This document shows, in pieces, positions 21,836 to 34,585 of a stretch of 64,000 bases of DNA. Origin of the DNA: Symbiodinium natans. Its lineage: Eukaryota; Sar; Dinophyceae; Suessiales; Symbiodiniaceae. Numbering within the stretch: the stretch's first letter is position 1; every line of letters starts with the position of its first letter. A model generated the notes under the pieces. That model was given only the letters and a program-made list of their open reading frames with translations, did no database searches and was not told the origin of the DNA. The position numbers and the translations under genes were made by a program. The stretch lies in the NCBI GenBank assembly GCA_905221605.1, contig CAJNDS010001757.1, positions 472,001-536,000 on the forward strand, given 5' to 3'.

Positions 21836-22206
21836 GCGCCGAGCGCGCCGGAGATGCGATGCCGGGGGTTTTAGGGGTTAGGGTTTTCGGGGGTTTTAGG
21901 GTTTAGGGTTTAGGCAGGGTTGAGGGTTTAACCCTAAGCCCTAAACCCTAGGGGTTGGTTTAAGGCTTTTTTGAGTTTCAAGGTTTTATCACCGAAGCCT
22001 CGAAGCACTTCAGTGCTGGGGGTTTAGGATTTTGGGAACCCTACGCCCAGAGCCCTTGATCCCTAAACCGGCTGAAGGGAACCCTAAGCCCTAAACTCCA
22101 AACCTTAAACCCGCAACCTTGAACTAAAACCCTAAACCCTAAACCTTAAACCTTAAGACCCAAACCCTAGAAACCCACTGAAGTCCCAAAGACTTACACC
22201 CTGACC

Positions 22207-22308
22207 CGAAACCGCCGGCGGCTCCGTGCTGAAAAGCAGCTTCGTCGTTTCACGCCGGAGACGCACCGCGCAACAGAGCGCCTGAAAGACGGACACGGGA
22301 GCCCGAGG
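22207..22308 (+). CDS. Exon-like island, basic helix
   Basis: Frame RNRRRLRAEKQLRRFTPETH continues for 14 more residues and ends at GAG/GGTTTC, with a GT donor at 22309. TTTAGGG units follow. Confidence 0.4.
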
Positions 22309-22570
22309 GTTTCAGGGTCAGGGGCCTTGAGGGGTTATATAGGGTTTAGGGTTTAGGGTTTAGGGTGTAGGGTTTAGGGTTTGGGGTTTAGGGTTTAGGG
22401 TTCAGGGGGTTTAGGGTTTGAGGTTTAGGGGGTTTAGGGTTCAGGGTTTAGGGGGTTTGTCACGGGGGTTTGGGGCGCTTGAGGCGGGGAGGCTGGGCTC
22501 CTGTAGTCCTGAACCCTCAAGGCCGCAAGCCTGCCGCCCCCGAACCCCGAAGAAGTGAGCCCTGGACGTC

Positions 22571-23110
22571 TTGCTTGACACGCTGCCCGCTGCACTGGTC
22601 CCTTGCCTGGCCCAGTGTCACCAGAAGCTCGTAGGGTTTCATTCTGAAGTTCTCAGCCCAGTGCTTGAGCAGCTACCGCTCTCTTCTACAAGCATGCTTG
22701 CAGCTGTGTGCAAGAAGCAGCAGCTTCCGCTGCATGGCCCCAGTCATGCGAACAACCACAGGCAGCTGTCTAGCTAGCACATGCCCGGAAGGGCACAAGA
22801 CCCCATGGGCAAGCGATTCCGGTGACTGCCATGCCGCTGATCGTCGACAGCGTGAAGCGTGACCTGACTGCTGTCGCAACTCGACAGGTTCAGTCCTTTC
22901 AGCGATATCCATTTGTGAGAACACTATCTACTAGTGACCAGAACAACAGCACTGATAATGTTGAAAGAGTAGCGGCACTGATAATAAAGATAGAATGGTA
23001 ATGGTAATGGAAATTTTCATATTAGTAAGCATACTAAGGCATCAAACTGGCCTTGGCACCTTTGCTACTTTCCCTCCTGTGACAACCCAAGGGAGACCGA
23101 ACGCTTTGCT
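22571..23110. other. Unique non-repeat stretch, no gene assigned
   Basis: Free of telomere-like units and balanced in composition. Open frames of 65-83 codons exist on both strands, none with a recognisable motif. Confidence 0.3.
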
Positions 23111-23163
23111 GGATGTCTCCCCTTCTTCACCCGCTTGCACTACCGTGGTCCGTAAACCCTAAA

Positions 23164-23460
<297 letters not shown>

Positions 23461-23587
23461 TAAACCCTAAACCCTAAACCCTAAACCCTAGACCCTAAAC
23501 CCTAAACCCTAAGCCCCAAACCCTATACCCTAAACCCTAAACCAAGAATTACGAATGGTATCACCTTCTTGATGGCTGCACTGACTA

Positions 23588-23683
23588 CTTGGAAGGTTCA
23601 TGGGTAGTTGTTGAATAGGGTTCTAAGTGCCTCAATGAAGGTTGTAGTAGGTTGCCTTGTTTTGCTACCAACGAACCTTCATG
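23588..23683. mobile_element. MITE-like element, family M2
   Basis: Left end CTTGGAAGGTTCATGGGTAG, right end ACGAACCTTCATG. Related to copies at 25879, 26175, 28602 and 33176. Confidence 0.65.
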
Positions 23684-24491
23684 TACACTTGGAAAAAACC
23701 TATAGCTTCTTGCTGCAAGTGTCCCTAAGACGAGGAATCGAAGGTTCTCCTTTGCAGCAGCCAGAAGCCCAACCCCCAGCCCCCCTTTCTCCTAACCCCT
23801 AAACCCCAAATCCGCAACCCCAAACCCTCAACCCTAAACCCTAAACCCTAAACCCTCAACCCTAAACCCTCAGCCTTAAACCCCAAACCCTCAACCCCCA
23901 AGCTGACGCAGGTAGAATGGGGGAGGCAGAAGATGCAGGAGCGGGGGCATCTTGGGTTGGTGGGCTTGGTGGACCAGGGTTCAGGGTTCAGGGTTCAGGG
24001 TTTAGGGGTTTAGGGTTTAAGGTTTTATCATGTAATGGAGAGTTCAGGAGGGCCACGAGCCAAAAGCCTGGTTGAGGATTGTTGGGTTTAGGGTTTAGGG
24101 TTTAGGCTTGTCGGGTGTAGGGTTTAGGGTTTAGGGTTTAGGTTTTAGGGTTTAGGGTTTAGGGTTTAGGGTTCGGGACTTTTAGGCTGCAGGGCGAAGG
24201 GGTTCTAGATCTGCAGGGAGGCCCGCCCATGGCCCCCTAAGACCCGAGGATCCCCTCACGTGGAGGCCTTGCAGACAGCCCAGCCAAACGGATAGTTCCA
24301 AAACATCTCCATTTCACGGGTTCAGGGTTAAGGGTTTAGGGTTTAGGGTTTAGGGTCTAGGGTTTAGGGTTTAGGGTTTAGGGTTCAGGGTTAAGGTTTA
24401 GGGTTTAGGGTTTAGGGTCTAGGGTTTAGCGTTTAGGGTTTAGGGGGCAAGGTCTTGACCTGCCCCACGAAGTACTTACTGGCTCTTCGTA

Positions 24492-24579
24492 GGAATGAGG
24501 GAATAAGGTACTGACCCCATATAAGCACTCAGAAAGGGTATAGAATTGGGGGAATTTGAGGTGCCTCATTCCTCATTCC
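24492..24579. mobile_element. MITE-like element, family M5
   Basis: Left end GGAATGAGGGAATAAGGTAC, right end GTGCCTCATTCCTCATTCC (inverted). Compare 16052-16229. Confidence 0.6.
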
Positions 24580-24792
24580 CTGCTAAGACCCTACACCCTA
24601 AACCCTGAACCCTAAACCCTTATGATACCCTCCCGTCTAGGCGGCTGTGCGGTGCAGAAGAACCGGTCCTTTTCGGCCAGGGAGGGCTTAAGGTTGTAGG
24701 GTTTAGTAGGGTTTGGGGTTTAGGGCTTAGGGTCTAGGGCTTAGGGTGTAGGGTTTCGGGCTTCCCACTCCTCCAAACCCCCCTTCCCACAG

Positions 24793-24849
24793 GAGGGCGA
24801 CTACGAGAAGGCTGCGCAGCACTTCGGCATGGCCCTGGACCTGCGACTC
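24793..24849 (+). CDS. TPR-motif exon
   Basis: After CCCACAG ending at 24792 the frame reads EGDYEKAAQHFGMALDLRLG. The G-x-Y-x-x-A-x-x-x-F-x-x-A-L-x-L pattern is the second half of helix A and helix B of a tetratricopeptide repeat. TTTAGGG units follow. The rest of the gene was not identified. Confidence 0.55.
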
Positions 24850-25147
24850 GGGAGAGATGGCCTGGGCTCAGGGTTTGAAGGGTTTAGGGTTTAGGGTTTA
24901 GGGTTTTGGGTTTAGTGACTGCCTCTTGCGAGGCTTTTTTCTGGGTAGGTCTTGGCTTTGGGGGTTTTGGGCTTTAAGGGTCCTAGGATATCGGGAGGCT
25001 AGGTTGAGCGGCCTCCCACACACACACACCCTGCTCCATCTCACGAAGGACACACCAAGCCACAGAATGGGGTTTGGAAAGTATAGAGTTAAGGGTTAAC
25101 ACCCAACAACCTCCAAACTTAAAACGCCCCTCCTGAAACCCCACTAG

Positions 25148-25232
25148 TGGTTCTTAATAGGGATTATAATAGCGGGTACAATATTCCAGAATAGACCCCA
25201 ATACAGACTGTTAGTCGAAGGGGGACATCCCA
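25148..25232. mobile_element. MITE-like element, family M1, left end missing
   Basis: Starts inside the element (GTTCTTAATAGGGATTATAA) and ends GAAGGGGGACATCCCA. The left terminal repeat is lost. Confidence 0.6.
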
Positions 25233-25548
25233 AAGTAAGGTCCTCGCTGCCGGCAGCTGCAATACTGCCGAATCGCAGACATATCCGCAACAATGTTGGC
25301 AATTGCGTCTTTGTGTAAAGAGGTATGCCGCTTAGTCTAAAGGGCCTCCAAACAAAACCGCAAATAACCCCAGCCCCCAAATGCCAAACCCCAAACCCTA
25401 GGTAACCCGACCTTAGCCAGGGCCCTTATGGCCCTACTCATAGCGACACATGAATTGAAACTTGAAACCCTAAACCCGAAACCCTAAACCCTAAACCCCT
25501 AAACAGTAAACCCGAGCCAGCCAAGGAGACCTGGGTTCCTTCAGGCGG

Positions 25549-25550
25549 GT

Positions 25551-25582
<32 letters not shown>

Positions 25583-25612
25583 GGGTTTAGGGTTGGGGGG
25601 GGGGGGGGGTCT
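25549..25612. repeat. Long poly-G runs around a telomere-like unit
   Basis: About 30 G (25550-25579), then TTAGGGTTTAGGG and a further 13-G run. A length-variable region in any assembly. Confidence 0.9.
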
Positions 25613-25878
25613 CCAGTTTTAGGGTTTAGGGGTTCAGGCGTTATCCCTTAACCCTAAACCCTAAACCCTAACCCTAAACCCAAAACCCTGAACCTAAGTT
25701 TGAGTATTGAGTTTAGGGACGTTTTGGGTTCAACTGTGGTTTAGGACCAAGGGTTCGGTGTTGACTTGGGCTTAGCGGTCTGTTTCCCAGACCCCTAGGA
25801 GGATCCAGAAACTAAATTTATGGTATCCTAATTTAGGGTTTAGGGTTCAGAGTTTAGGGCTTTGACCTCTGGAGCCTG

Positions 25879-25978
25879 CTTGAGGGTTCATGGGTAGTTA
25901 TAAGCAGGGTTAGAAGCAAGGTAGCCCGTATCATAACCTGAATTGGGGTACTGCTTACAACTGCCCATGAACCTTCAA
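25879..25978. mobile_element. MITE-like element, family M2
   Basis: CTTGAGGGTTCATGGGTAG at the left, CTGCCCATGAACCTTCAA at the right, 100 bp, non-coding. Confidence 0.7.
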
Positions 25979-26174
25979 TAGCCCTAAACCCTACACCCTA
26001 AACCCTAAACCCTAACCCTAAACCCTAAACCCTTAGCCCAACCCTAAAACCCTAAACCACAATTGCCCGTGGTAAGGGTTTAGGGTTTCTAGGTTGAGGG
26101 TTTACCGGCTTGGGGTTTAGGGTTTAGGGTTGTGGGTTGTGGGTTTCGGGTTTAGGGTTTAGGGTAGCTGTCTA

Positions 26175-26228
26175 CTTGAAGGTTCGTGGATAGTTATCAG
26201 TAGGGCTAGCTGCCCATGAACCTTCAAG
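26175..26228. mobile_element. Short M2 derivative
   Basis: CTTGAAGGTTCGTGGATAG and GCTGCCCATGAACCTTCAAG enclose only about 15 bp, so this is an internally deleted M2 copy about 200 bp from a full one. Confidence 0.65.
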
Positions 26229-26846
26229 TGCATCCCTTAGCGTCTCTGCTTTCACGCTTTCACGGACCGGCTCAGCAGCTTGTTGCTCTTTGCCTGCGCG
26301 GCAAAGCGCGGTCCTGCGATGGCGCCCCACTTGCCACGGCTGCCGCAGCAGGAAGTGGAGGCAAGTTTGATCACCTCCCCCCAAAGGGGTACAAGGGGTA
26401 CCCCCAAAGTAGTGCCTCCTGTTGTGTCTTGACTTCTTGGGAGTACCCTTGTAAAGGGAGGTTCAGGGACTTTAGTGATTAGGGGGTTCGGGGTTGAGGG
26501 TTGAGAGGACTGAGGGGAAGGATCCCCCCACCGAAGCCCTAAACAACTTCCCGTTTCTTCGTAGGGAATTGGGGAACTAGGTGCGTTGTATAGGGGGATA
26601 TAAGGAACTTGATTCACTCATCCAATGCTAAGAACTAGTACTGCGACTTACTTCTGCAGGCCTTGTGTCTTGAGGAGTATAGACGAGAATCGCATCACTC
26701 ATGCTCATGTCTTTACTCGTCATAGTTTCATGATGATGATGGTGATGATGATAATGATGAGGTTTATTCCCTAAACCCCAAACCCTGATCCTGACATCCT
26801 AATCCTGTTTTCTAAAAGCGCTTCTTTCTAGGACCCAGAGTAAGAT

Positions 26847-26957
26847 GGGGGTCGGAATAAATACCAATAATAAGTATTCCCTTGTGTTCCCTTTATCAAA
26901 TTTACTACAATGACCTCCAAAACCCTATTCTAATTGTTAAGGCCTCTACAGTAGAAG
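26847..26957. mobile_element. MITE-like element, family M3
   Basis: GGGGTCGGAATAAATACC at the left and TTAAGGCCTCTACAGTAG at the right, matching 7168 and 18531. Confidence 0.6.
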
Positions 26958-27043
26958 CCCTAGAGCCTAAACCCTAAACCCTAAACCCTAAACACTAACC
27001 CCAAACCCCAAACCCTAAACAGAGTAGGCCCCTTCTTCGTCAG

Positions 27044-27118
27044 GACCGCCTCCGACGGGCCAAGGCAGACTTCGAGGAGAGCCTGTCGCGACTCCGCGAG
27101 GAGTTCGACAGCCCCTGA
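27044..27118 (+). CDS. Terminal exon-like island, coiled-coil
   Basis: After CGTCAG ending at 27043 the frame reads DRLRRAKADFEESLSRLREE and then FDSP to TGA 27116-27118. Heptad-like charged helix. A gene probably ends here, upstream of the channel gene. Confidence 0.5.
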   Translation, partial: DRLRRAKADFEESLSRLREEFDSP

Positions 27119-27530
27119 GCAGCAGCTTTTCGGGTTCTTCGGGGAGGGGTTAAGGGTTTAGGGTTTAGGGTTTCGGGTTTCGGGTTTAGGGTTTAGGGGC
27201 AGCTATAAGTAGGCTGAAACCGGTTAGGGGCCGTATTAAGGGACCATGTAACTGCCACCCTAAACCCTAAACCCTAAACCCTAAACCCTAAACCCTAAAC
27301 CCTAAACCTAAACCCTAAACCCTAAACCCTGGACCCCTAAACCCCAAACCCCAAACCCCAAACCCTAAACCCAGAAAGTGTAACCCTAAACCTGTGAGAA
27401 GGTGTCCAGCAGCAGGCGCGCGATTTGGCATCACTCTACGGCGGGCGCCGAGGAGATCTGGAAGAGGCATGTGCAGCTCCAACAACAACGACTGAAGCCT
27501 ATAATTATAAAAATACAAACATAAGATATG

Positions 27531-27632
27531 ATATATATATATATATATATACATATATAATTATTCATACAAATATATGCTGTTATATATGGTATTAGTT
27601 ATATGAGGCTATGTATATATATATATATATAA
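27531..27632. repeat. AT-rich microsatellites
   Basis: (AT)n at about 27531-27552 and 27614-27632 with AT-rich sequence between them. Confidence 0.9.
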
Positions 27633-28440
27633 GTGGCAGTCACTGCGGAGGTCCAGCGCGCTGCCCCCAAAGATCCGAGCGCCAGCCCGTGTGCTTCGTT
27701 CGCCTGCGCCAAAATTGCGTCCAAACTCGGGGATGAGATGCACGTACGGCCCATGCTGGAAGACGAGGCTTGGCAAGAAAGGACTACTGCTACTACTGCT
27801 ACTACTGCTACTACTGCCACTACTGCTACCACTGCTACCACTGCTACCACTGCTACCACTGCTACCACTGCTACCACTGCTACCACTGCTACCACTGCTA
27901 CCACTGCTATCACTGCTACCACTGCTACCACTGCTACCACTGCTACCACTGCTACCACTGCTACCACTGCTACCACTGCTACCACTGCTACCACTGCTAC
28001 CACTGCTACCACTGCTACCACTGCTACCACTGCTACCACTGCTACCACTGCTACCACTGCTACCACTGCTACCACTGCTACTACTGCCACCGCCACCACC
28101 ACTGCTGCTGCTGCTGCTGCTGGCAATCCCCAAGTCCGATGCTTACTGGTGCGGTGCGATTGTCTCAGGACATGGTTGTTGCAGAGATTGACACCTGCAC
28201 CACGGGTGCTTTGGACATGTCAGAGAATGTGGTGGACATCGTACTGTGCATCTTGTCAGCATACTCTGTATAGAACTTGGTACCATAAGCTGGCGCTTGC
28301 GGTGAGGCCGCGAGGAAGCCGAAGCCATCCGCAAGATGCAAATGCAAAGTTCGGCTACGGGAGGACGAACGGAAGCAGAGCTCGAAAGGCCCGCTACAGG
28401 GACCTGCGCGCGCCTGCCAAAGGGGGGTTTAGCGTTTAGG
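27633..28440 (+). CDS. Open frame across a 9-bp minisatellite, doubtful gene
   Basis: The frame starts at a GTG and runs 268 codons. Before the minisatellite it reads unique sequence (residues 1-48, for example SFACAKIASKLGDEMHVRPM). Residues 49-150 are (Thr-Ala-Thr)n, and a Cys/Trp/Arg-containing tail follows. The minisatellite is open in all three + frames and at least two - frames, so openness is weak evidence. The unique ends could hold an exon of the channel gene that starts downstream, but no motif supports this. Confidence 0.25.
27780..28104. repeat. 9-bp minisatellite (CTACCACTG)n
   Basis: Over 25 units of CTACCACTG, with CTACTACTG-like units at both ends and one CTATCACTG variant at about 27906. 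A (CTG)n stretch closes it. Confidence 0.95.
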
Positions 28441-28601
28441 GTTTTGGATTTAGGGATGAGGGTTTAGGGTTTAGACGGCGTCTAGGTTTTTTGGGCAAGT
28501 GCAAAGAGAGATGTGCAGAAGTCGGACTACCTGGGCGACGTTTATCTTGAATTTCCTCCCGTATAGGGCCCTCTGAAAATTCCCAAATGGATCATTCTCC
28601 A

Positions 28602-28704
28602 CTTGAAGGTTCACGGAGAAGTATAACTAGGGTTCTAAGTAGGGGAACCGAGATTGGAACTTGAACTAAAGGTCTTGTAATCCTCCGACCCATGAACCGT
28701 CAAG
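28602..28704. mobile_element. MITE-like element, family M2
   Basis: CTTGAAGGTTCACGG at the left and CCCATGAACCGTCAAG at the right, 103 bp. Confidence 0.65.
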
Positions 28705-29215
28705 CAGGTGGCTGGAACATGGAAAAGCCTGGTAGTGGCCTGTTGTCTTACTTGCACCTGCTTGCGCTAGTCGTAGTTGTGAGCCCTAAGCCCCTAAGCC
28801 CTAAGCCTAATACCCTAAGCCCCAAACCCTATGCCCTAAACCCTAAACACCCTAAAGCCTAAGCGGATGCAGGTTCGACCGGAGAACCGCCTGGTTGAAC
28901 ATTGTTCCTTGGGTAAAGAGGGTTTGAGGAGGCTTTAGGGTTTGAGGGTTTTGGGGTTTTGGGGTTTTGAGATTTTAGGGTCTTAGGGTTTGAGGGTTTG
29001 AGGGTTTTAGGGTTTTATGGGTTTGGGACTGTTTAGGGTCACAGGCGCGCACGGGCGGCGCTTTTACCTTGTTTCAGAAGTTGCAAGGTTCTGTTTCCGA
29101 CAGTAGCTGTGCCTCATAGTTGTGCGGGGTATTTTAGGGTGTTTCGGTGGCTTTTTCTCGGCAAGTACGGAAGAACCTCGCAGGGTTCCCCAGGGTCCCA
29201 AGAAGAACGTCGGAG

Positions 29216-29269
29216 GTTCCTGCAATCGTCATCGTGGCCAACGCCCTGGTTATCGGCGTCAGTCTCGAC
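29216..29269 (+). CDS. Channel exon: S1 helix
   Basis: Reads VPAIVIVANALVIGVSLD after CGGAG and before a GT donor at 29270. The I-x-x-N-A-x-x-I-G pattern is typical of S1. An earlier acceptor could extend it to the left. Confidence 0.55.
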
Positions 29270-32200
29270 GTGTATCGCGGCCGAGCTTGCATGACAGCCC
29301 TGCTCTCCAACCCAAGGAACCCTAAACCCTAACCCCGGGGTGGGGGGGGGGTGGTCGGGAGGGTGAAGACTGAGGTGGTCACATTGGTTGGCAGGTGCTG
29401 GAGTACGTCTTTGCCACTTCTTTCGCAGGAAGCTTTCACTTCGCAAGGGGTTCCGCAGCTGCTTCCCTAAATCCCTAAACCGGAAACCCTAAACCCTCAA
29501 CCCTAAACCCTGAACCCTAAACCCTAAATGCCAACGCCCTGACGCCCCGTTTCGTTCTCTGGTGTAAACGTTGCAGCACCAAGCCCCCGCCCCTTGCCCC
29601 TTACCCAGACCCCTGGGAGGTTTAGGGATTAGGGTTTAGGGTTTGGGGTTTGGGGTTTGGGGTTTGGGGTTCCGGATCCCCTGAAGGGTTCCCAAAAAAT
29701 GACCCAAAAGTATAGGAAACTATTTGGAGTTTCTACTTTTTGGATCCTCCCAGAGGTCTGGGTAGTAGAGAACTGTTTAAGGGTCTGTCTATTTCTGAGA
29801 AGGGAAGTAGGGAGTCTGGGGGCCAAACATACCCCTCCCCCATTTTTTGTTTAAAGGGGTTATGTAGGGCGCAAACCTTCCCCAACGTACTACGAAGAAC
29901 GGGTACCTGAACCTTTTCTTCCACATCTAAAGTCCTCGGGCCCCCAACACTCCAAGCAGACGGCACATGGGGTTTAGGGTTTCGGGTTGAGGGTTTAGGG
30001 TTTAGGGGAAGCCGTCCGAGCGAGGTCGCGTTCTACACGTTCGAGTTTGCCGTCAAGGCATCGCAGAGCAAAACCGTCCAGGGTTGTGGGTCGGACAGTC
30101 GTACAGTAGAATCCTTCTAAAGTGGACGGCACGTGAAGAGCATGTGTCGACACCAGCCGTTGTCAAGAATCCAGGTGTGGATTTACGGATGGAGCTGGTA
30201 CTGGTGTGGCCCAGAGCGCGCCTGGAATATCTTTGATATTCTTTGCTTGGCTGTCATGTACGCCGTGCGCCCAGCATTGGATACCTCAGGGCCGGCCGAA
30301 GCCCCCGCGCTTCGCCCAATGATTGCCTTTAGGACAGTCTTGACCAAAAGAGATTAATGCCACCGAATGAGAAGGAACCTTCCTTAAATCACAAAGGGAG
30401 CTATGGTAACTACGAAAGACACCCCAACTATCACACCCCCTTAAGCCCAAAATACCCTCAACCCTAAACCCTACACCCTAAACCCTAAACCCTAAACCCT
30501 AAACCCTAAACCCTAAACCCTAAACCCTAAGCCCTAAGCCCTAAACCCTAAACCCTAAACCCTAAACCTTAAACCGTAAACCCTAAACCCTAAACCCTAA
30601 ACCCCAAGCCCGACTGTCCTGAGGTGGACGTGAGCTTCGCCACAATCCTCTTGACGCAGGGCCGCGATAGCTCTGATGCCGAGGCGTCCGACCTGAGCTC
30701 ACACCTTTATGGTGGATTTAGGGTTTAGGGTTTAGGGTTTAGGGTTTAGGGTTTAGTGGTTTAGGGACCCCTGAAACAAAACAGTGCTCCCTAAGGCGAT
30801 CTCCAGCAGAGCCCCTGGCTTGAACCCCTAAACCCCCTAAACCCCCTAAACCCTCTAAACCCCCTAAATCCCCTAAACTCCCTAAATCCCCTAAATCCCC
30901 CAAACCCCCTAAACCCCCCAAAACCCCCTACACCCTAAACACTAACCTCCCCTGCTCCCCACTCCCCCACAAGACAATGATCAGGGGAGCCATGCTCGGA
31001 ATTTCAAGGATGCCAAGAGGTTCCGGTTCCCTGAATCTGCTCCGAATATGGCCCTTTATATTGCCTTAGAAATCTTTCAACAGGGTCCCCACACCCAAGG
31101 GTACGACCTTAAGGGGAGGTAGAGTCTCCCCTTGAAATTCAGCAACGAAGGCGATCTCCAGCCTGAACCTCATGAAGGTCTTCCGCCTGGCGCGCCTGGC
31201 CCGGCTCATCCGCGCCCTTCGCTTCCAGGTCTTCCACGAGCTGAAGTTGAAACTCGCTTGCTTTGCTTTTATATTGTGTTCTTTGTGGGGGGTGTGTTTT
31301 TTTTTTGAAGGTTTTGTTTGCTTTTGCGGGCACGTTTGGCTGAATTCAAGGGTCCGCAGCTCTATGTAGGCTTTTTTTTGCATTTGCCTCCTTCATGGGG
31401 CTTTTGTCGGGGTTTCGGTGCTGCGTTCTATGGGCTTCATGGGGGTCTTGGTCGGCTTTTCAGGGTTTCATCGGCTTTAGGGGGCTTCGGGGCTTTCGAT
31501 GCTTGGGGGGGCCTTGACTGTCCGGCCCAGAGGTGCCAATAAATCGGCCCTAAATCCCCAGCTTCCCCAAGTCCTATTGGGAAAGTTCTCCAAATTAGGG
31601 CCCCTTCTTGGGTCCTTACTTTAAGGGGCCCCTATTTCAAAGGCGCCGGGATCTTGGGGACCCCACAAAAGGGAACCCAATTTAGGGAACTGCCTTGTTC
31701 AGCGCCGCGCTCAAGCCCTCAACCCCTACGACCAGTCACCTCAGATCTTCCTCTTAAAGCAGCCCTGGAGCCGCTGGGTGCGATCTCGAGGATCGTGCTG
31801 GGCGTCTTCTCGGGATTGCGGGTGATCTGCTGGGCCATCGTGCTCCTGGTGGTGCTTGTCTATGGCATCGGCATCGCGATGCGCGCCTTGCCTGCGGTTC
31901 CAGCTCTCGAATCCACCCGGCTAAAACCTCCATGGTAGCAAACACAGCCGCTACTACATCGTAGCACTACAGACAAGCCTATCAGGCCTCGAAAAGATAC
32001 TCGTAGCAGTATTGTTGCTATATTCTTTAGGGGGCCGCCCAGGCTCTGAACGAAGGATTACTAAAACTTTTAGTGCCCCCTGATCCCCATAAAGGCCATT
32101 GAGAGTGTGCTCTTTTACAGGGCCCCCTAAGTCTACCCTAGTCTTGTTTAGGGCCCCCCTAGATCTACCGGGGCCCCCAAAATCTACCCTAGTAAATAAC

Positions 32201-33656
32201 AGGGCCCCCAATTCTACCCGAGTAAACAGGATTTAGGGCCTGGAGCCAGAAACCCTAAACCCTTAAACCCTCGACCGTAGACCCTAAACCCTATCTAAAC
32301 CATTTCTAAACTTGTAGACCCTCGACTTTTCATGCATCGTCGCGCGCCTCGGAGGCAACTTCGTGGGAGACGGGCCGGAGGCGCCTCTTGCGGTGAGTAG
32401 TGTTGCGGGGTTTCGGGGTTTAGGGTTGAGGGTTTAGGGTTTAGGGTTTAGGGTTTCGGGTTTAGGGCGTGGTGGGGTGGGGGTTTGGGAAGTTCGGGGG
32501 TTTGGGTTTTACGGTTGAGGGTTTAGTCCTGCTGGGGCCAGCAAGCTATCTTGGGGCTGCAGCTCTCTCTTACACGGGGTAAAGTAGCCCTTTTTTCTGG
32601 GTAGCTTGGAATTCAAGCCTAGATTTCGAGAATAGCAGATTCCACAACCCCAAATGTGTTTAAACATCCACAAGCGCCTAAACCCCCAAAACCTCCAAAA
32701 CCCCCTAAAGCCTTTAAAGCGGTTCTGCTCTGAGCTCCAAGTTCCTGGCAGTTTGCAGGGGTTCCCAGAGTTCGAGACGGTGGTGGCGGCGATGTTTACA
32801 TGTCGCCATCTCAGCATGAGGACCACAACATTGGGGGTACCAATGGCCATGACCCCTTCTATGGGCCCGTAAGCGACCCCATTAGTACCCGCCCTTGGAG
32901 CTCAGGTTTCCGCTGCTTCACAGACGGGTGCAGTGCCTATGATGGTACCCCCTTGTCCGAACACCTGCGTCGAGCCCACGGCGGGCCTTTCATTGCTCCT
33001 TGACCTTTTAGACAGGTTCCCTTATGGGTTTAGGGTTTAGGGTTTAGGATTACGGTTTCCTGCTTTGTCCTCCAGACACTCGAGTGAACCGTGAAGATCA
33101 TGTTGGTACGAGATGTGCCCCTGACCCAGAGGGGTCCCTATCCCCCTCATATAAGCCTTAAAGCAACACATGACACTTGAAGGTTCATGGGTAGTTACAA
33201 GTAGGGTGAAAAGTACCTCAATTAAGTTTCTTTTGGAGGCTACCTTACTCCTAAACTACTTATGACTACCCATGAACCTTCATGTACCCTTTGTCTACCC
33301 ACTGCCCCAGGTTGGCTACATCTTCGTCACCATGCTGGTCACAGTGGGCGTGTTCGACCCTCAGTGAGAGTCAAGTCCAAGTGGGGGAGTGGTTAGGGTT
33401 TAGGTGGTTTAGGGCGTTTAGGGTTTAGCGTTTAGGGTTTAGGGTGGAGGGCAGCCCTCGACCCTCTCTTGGTAGTTCTTTTTTGGAGAGACGATCCCAA
33501 TCCCGAAACCCCCAAAAGCAGTCCAAGTCGGAGCGGGTTTCGGGTTTCCATCCAGCCGCACGTTCAACTTTATCTCAACCTTCAACATCCCAAAGCCTGC
33601 ACTGTGGGATGTTCCCCCTTATATGAACGGTCCTTAATAGGGATTATAGCACCCCC

Positions 33657-33690
<34 letters not shown>

Positions 33691-34545
33691 TTATGATCCC
33701 TATGAAGGGGGAACATCCCAACCTGTGCTCTGTAAGTTTACCGCTGTGCGACGCACCTCGGCCGGGGGTTGCGGCAGACAGTTAAGCTTCTTGCGCGCAT
33801 TGGTCGGATTCGACGTGGTTAAGGGGTATGGAGGTGGAGGGGCTCCTGCTGAATATGGGGAAGCCGATTTTTCGTACTAGGCAGTTTGCGAGGTCCAGAA
33901 GCTTGAGTCGGCCTGGCGGACCCAATAGGTCCATTCAGGGTTTAGACAGTACGGCTGAGGGCTTGGGGCTTAGAGTTAACGGCTTAGGCTTCAGGGGTTA
34001 GCGGTGTGGCTCGACGATGGGCAAGGCTACATGTAGGGTGGCAACCTTTCAGAAACCTACCCAAAGAACTTCACTTTGTGCTGTTTGGCCCTTTCCAGGT
34101 TCAACCTCATCATGGCAGTCTTCATAGAGATGCCGGACGCAAGTTCTGTGGGGGTTGTTTTAAGTTTGGGTTCCTGTTGAAACCCTAAGCCCTAAACCCT
34201 AAAACCTAAATCCTAAACCCTAAACCCTAAACCCGAAACCCTTGTTGGAGTTCGTGCCCAAGAATTGCGACTAACAAGTGCCGGCGCGGGGTGCCTGGCC
34301 CCGTTTAAGGAGATGCAGCAGGCGCTTGCAACTAGTACAAGAAGGGGTCTCAGGAATTTGAACAGGGCTTTGGGGGCTCTTATGGTGTAATTATATAATT
34401 ATATAATTCTATAATTATATAATTATATAATTATATAATTATATAATTATATAATTATATAATTATATAATTATATAATTATAATTATATAATTATATAA
34501 TTATATAATTATATAATTATATAATTATATAATTATAGAATTATA

Positions 34546-34585
<40 letters not shown>

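Noticed and set aside
27599-28133. Long - strand frames of Val/Ala and Gly/Ser repeats
   Set aside because: They are shadows of the 9-bp minisatellite.
34388-34582. Replication origin or matrix attachment site
   Set aside because: The AT repeat is suggestive but nothing in the sequence tells such a role from a simple microsatellite.
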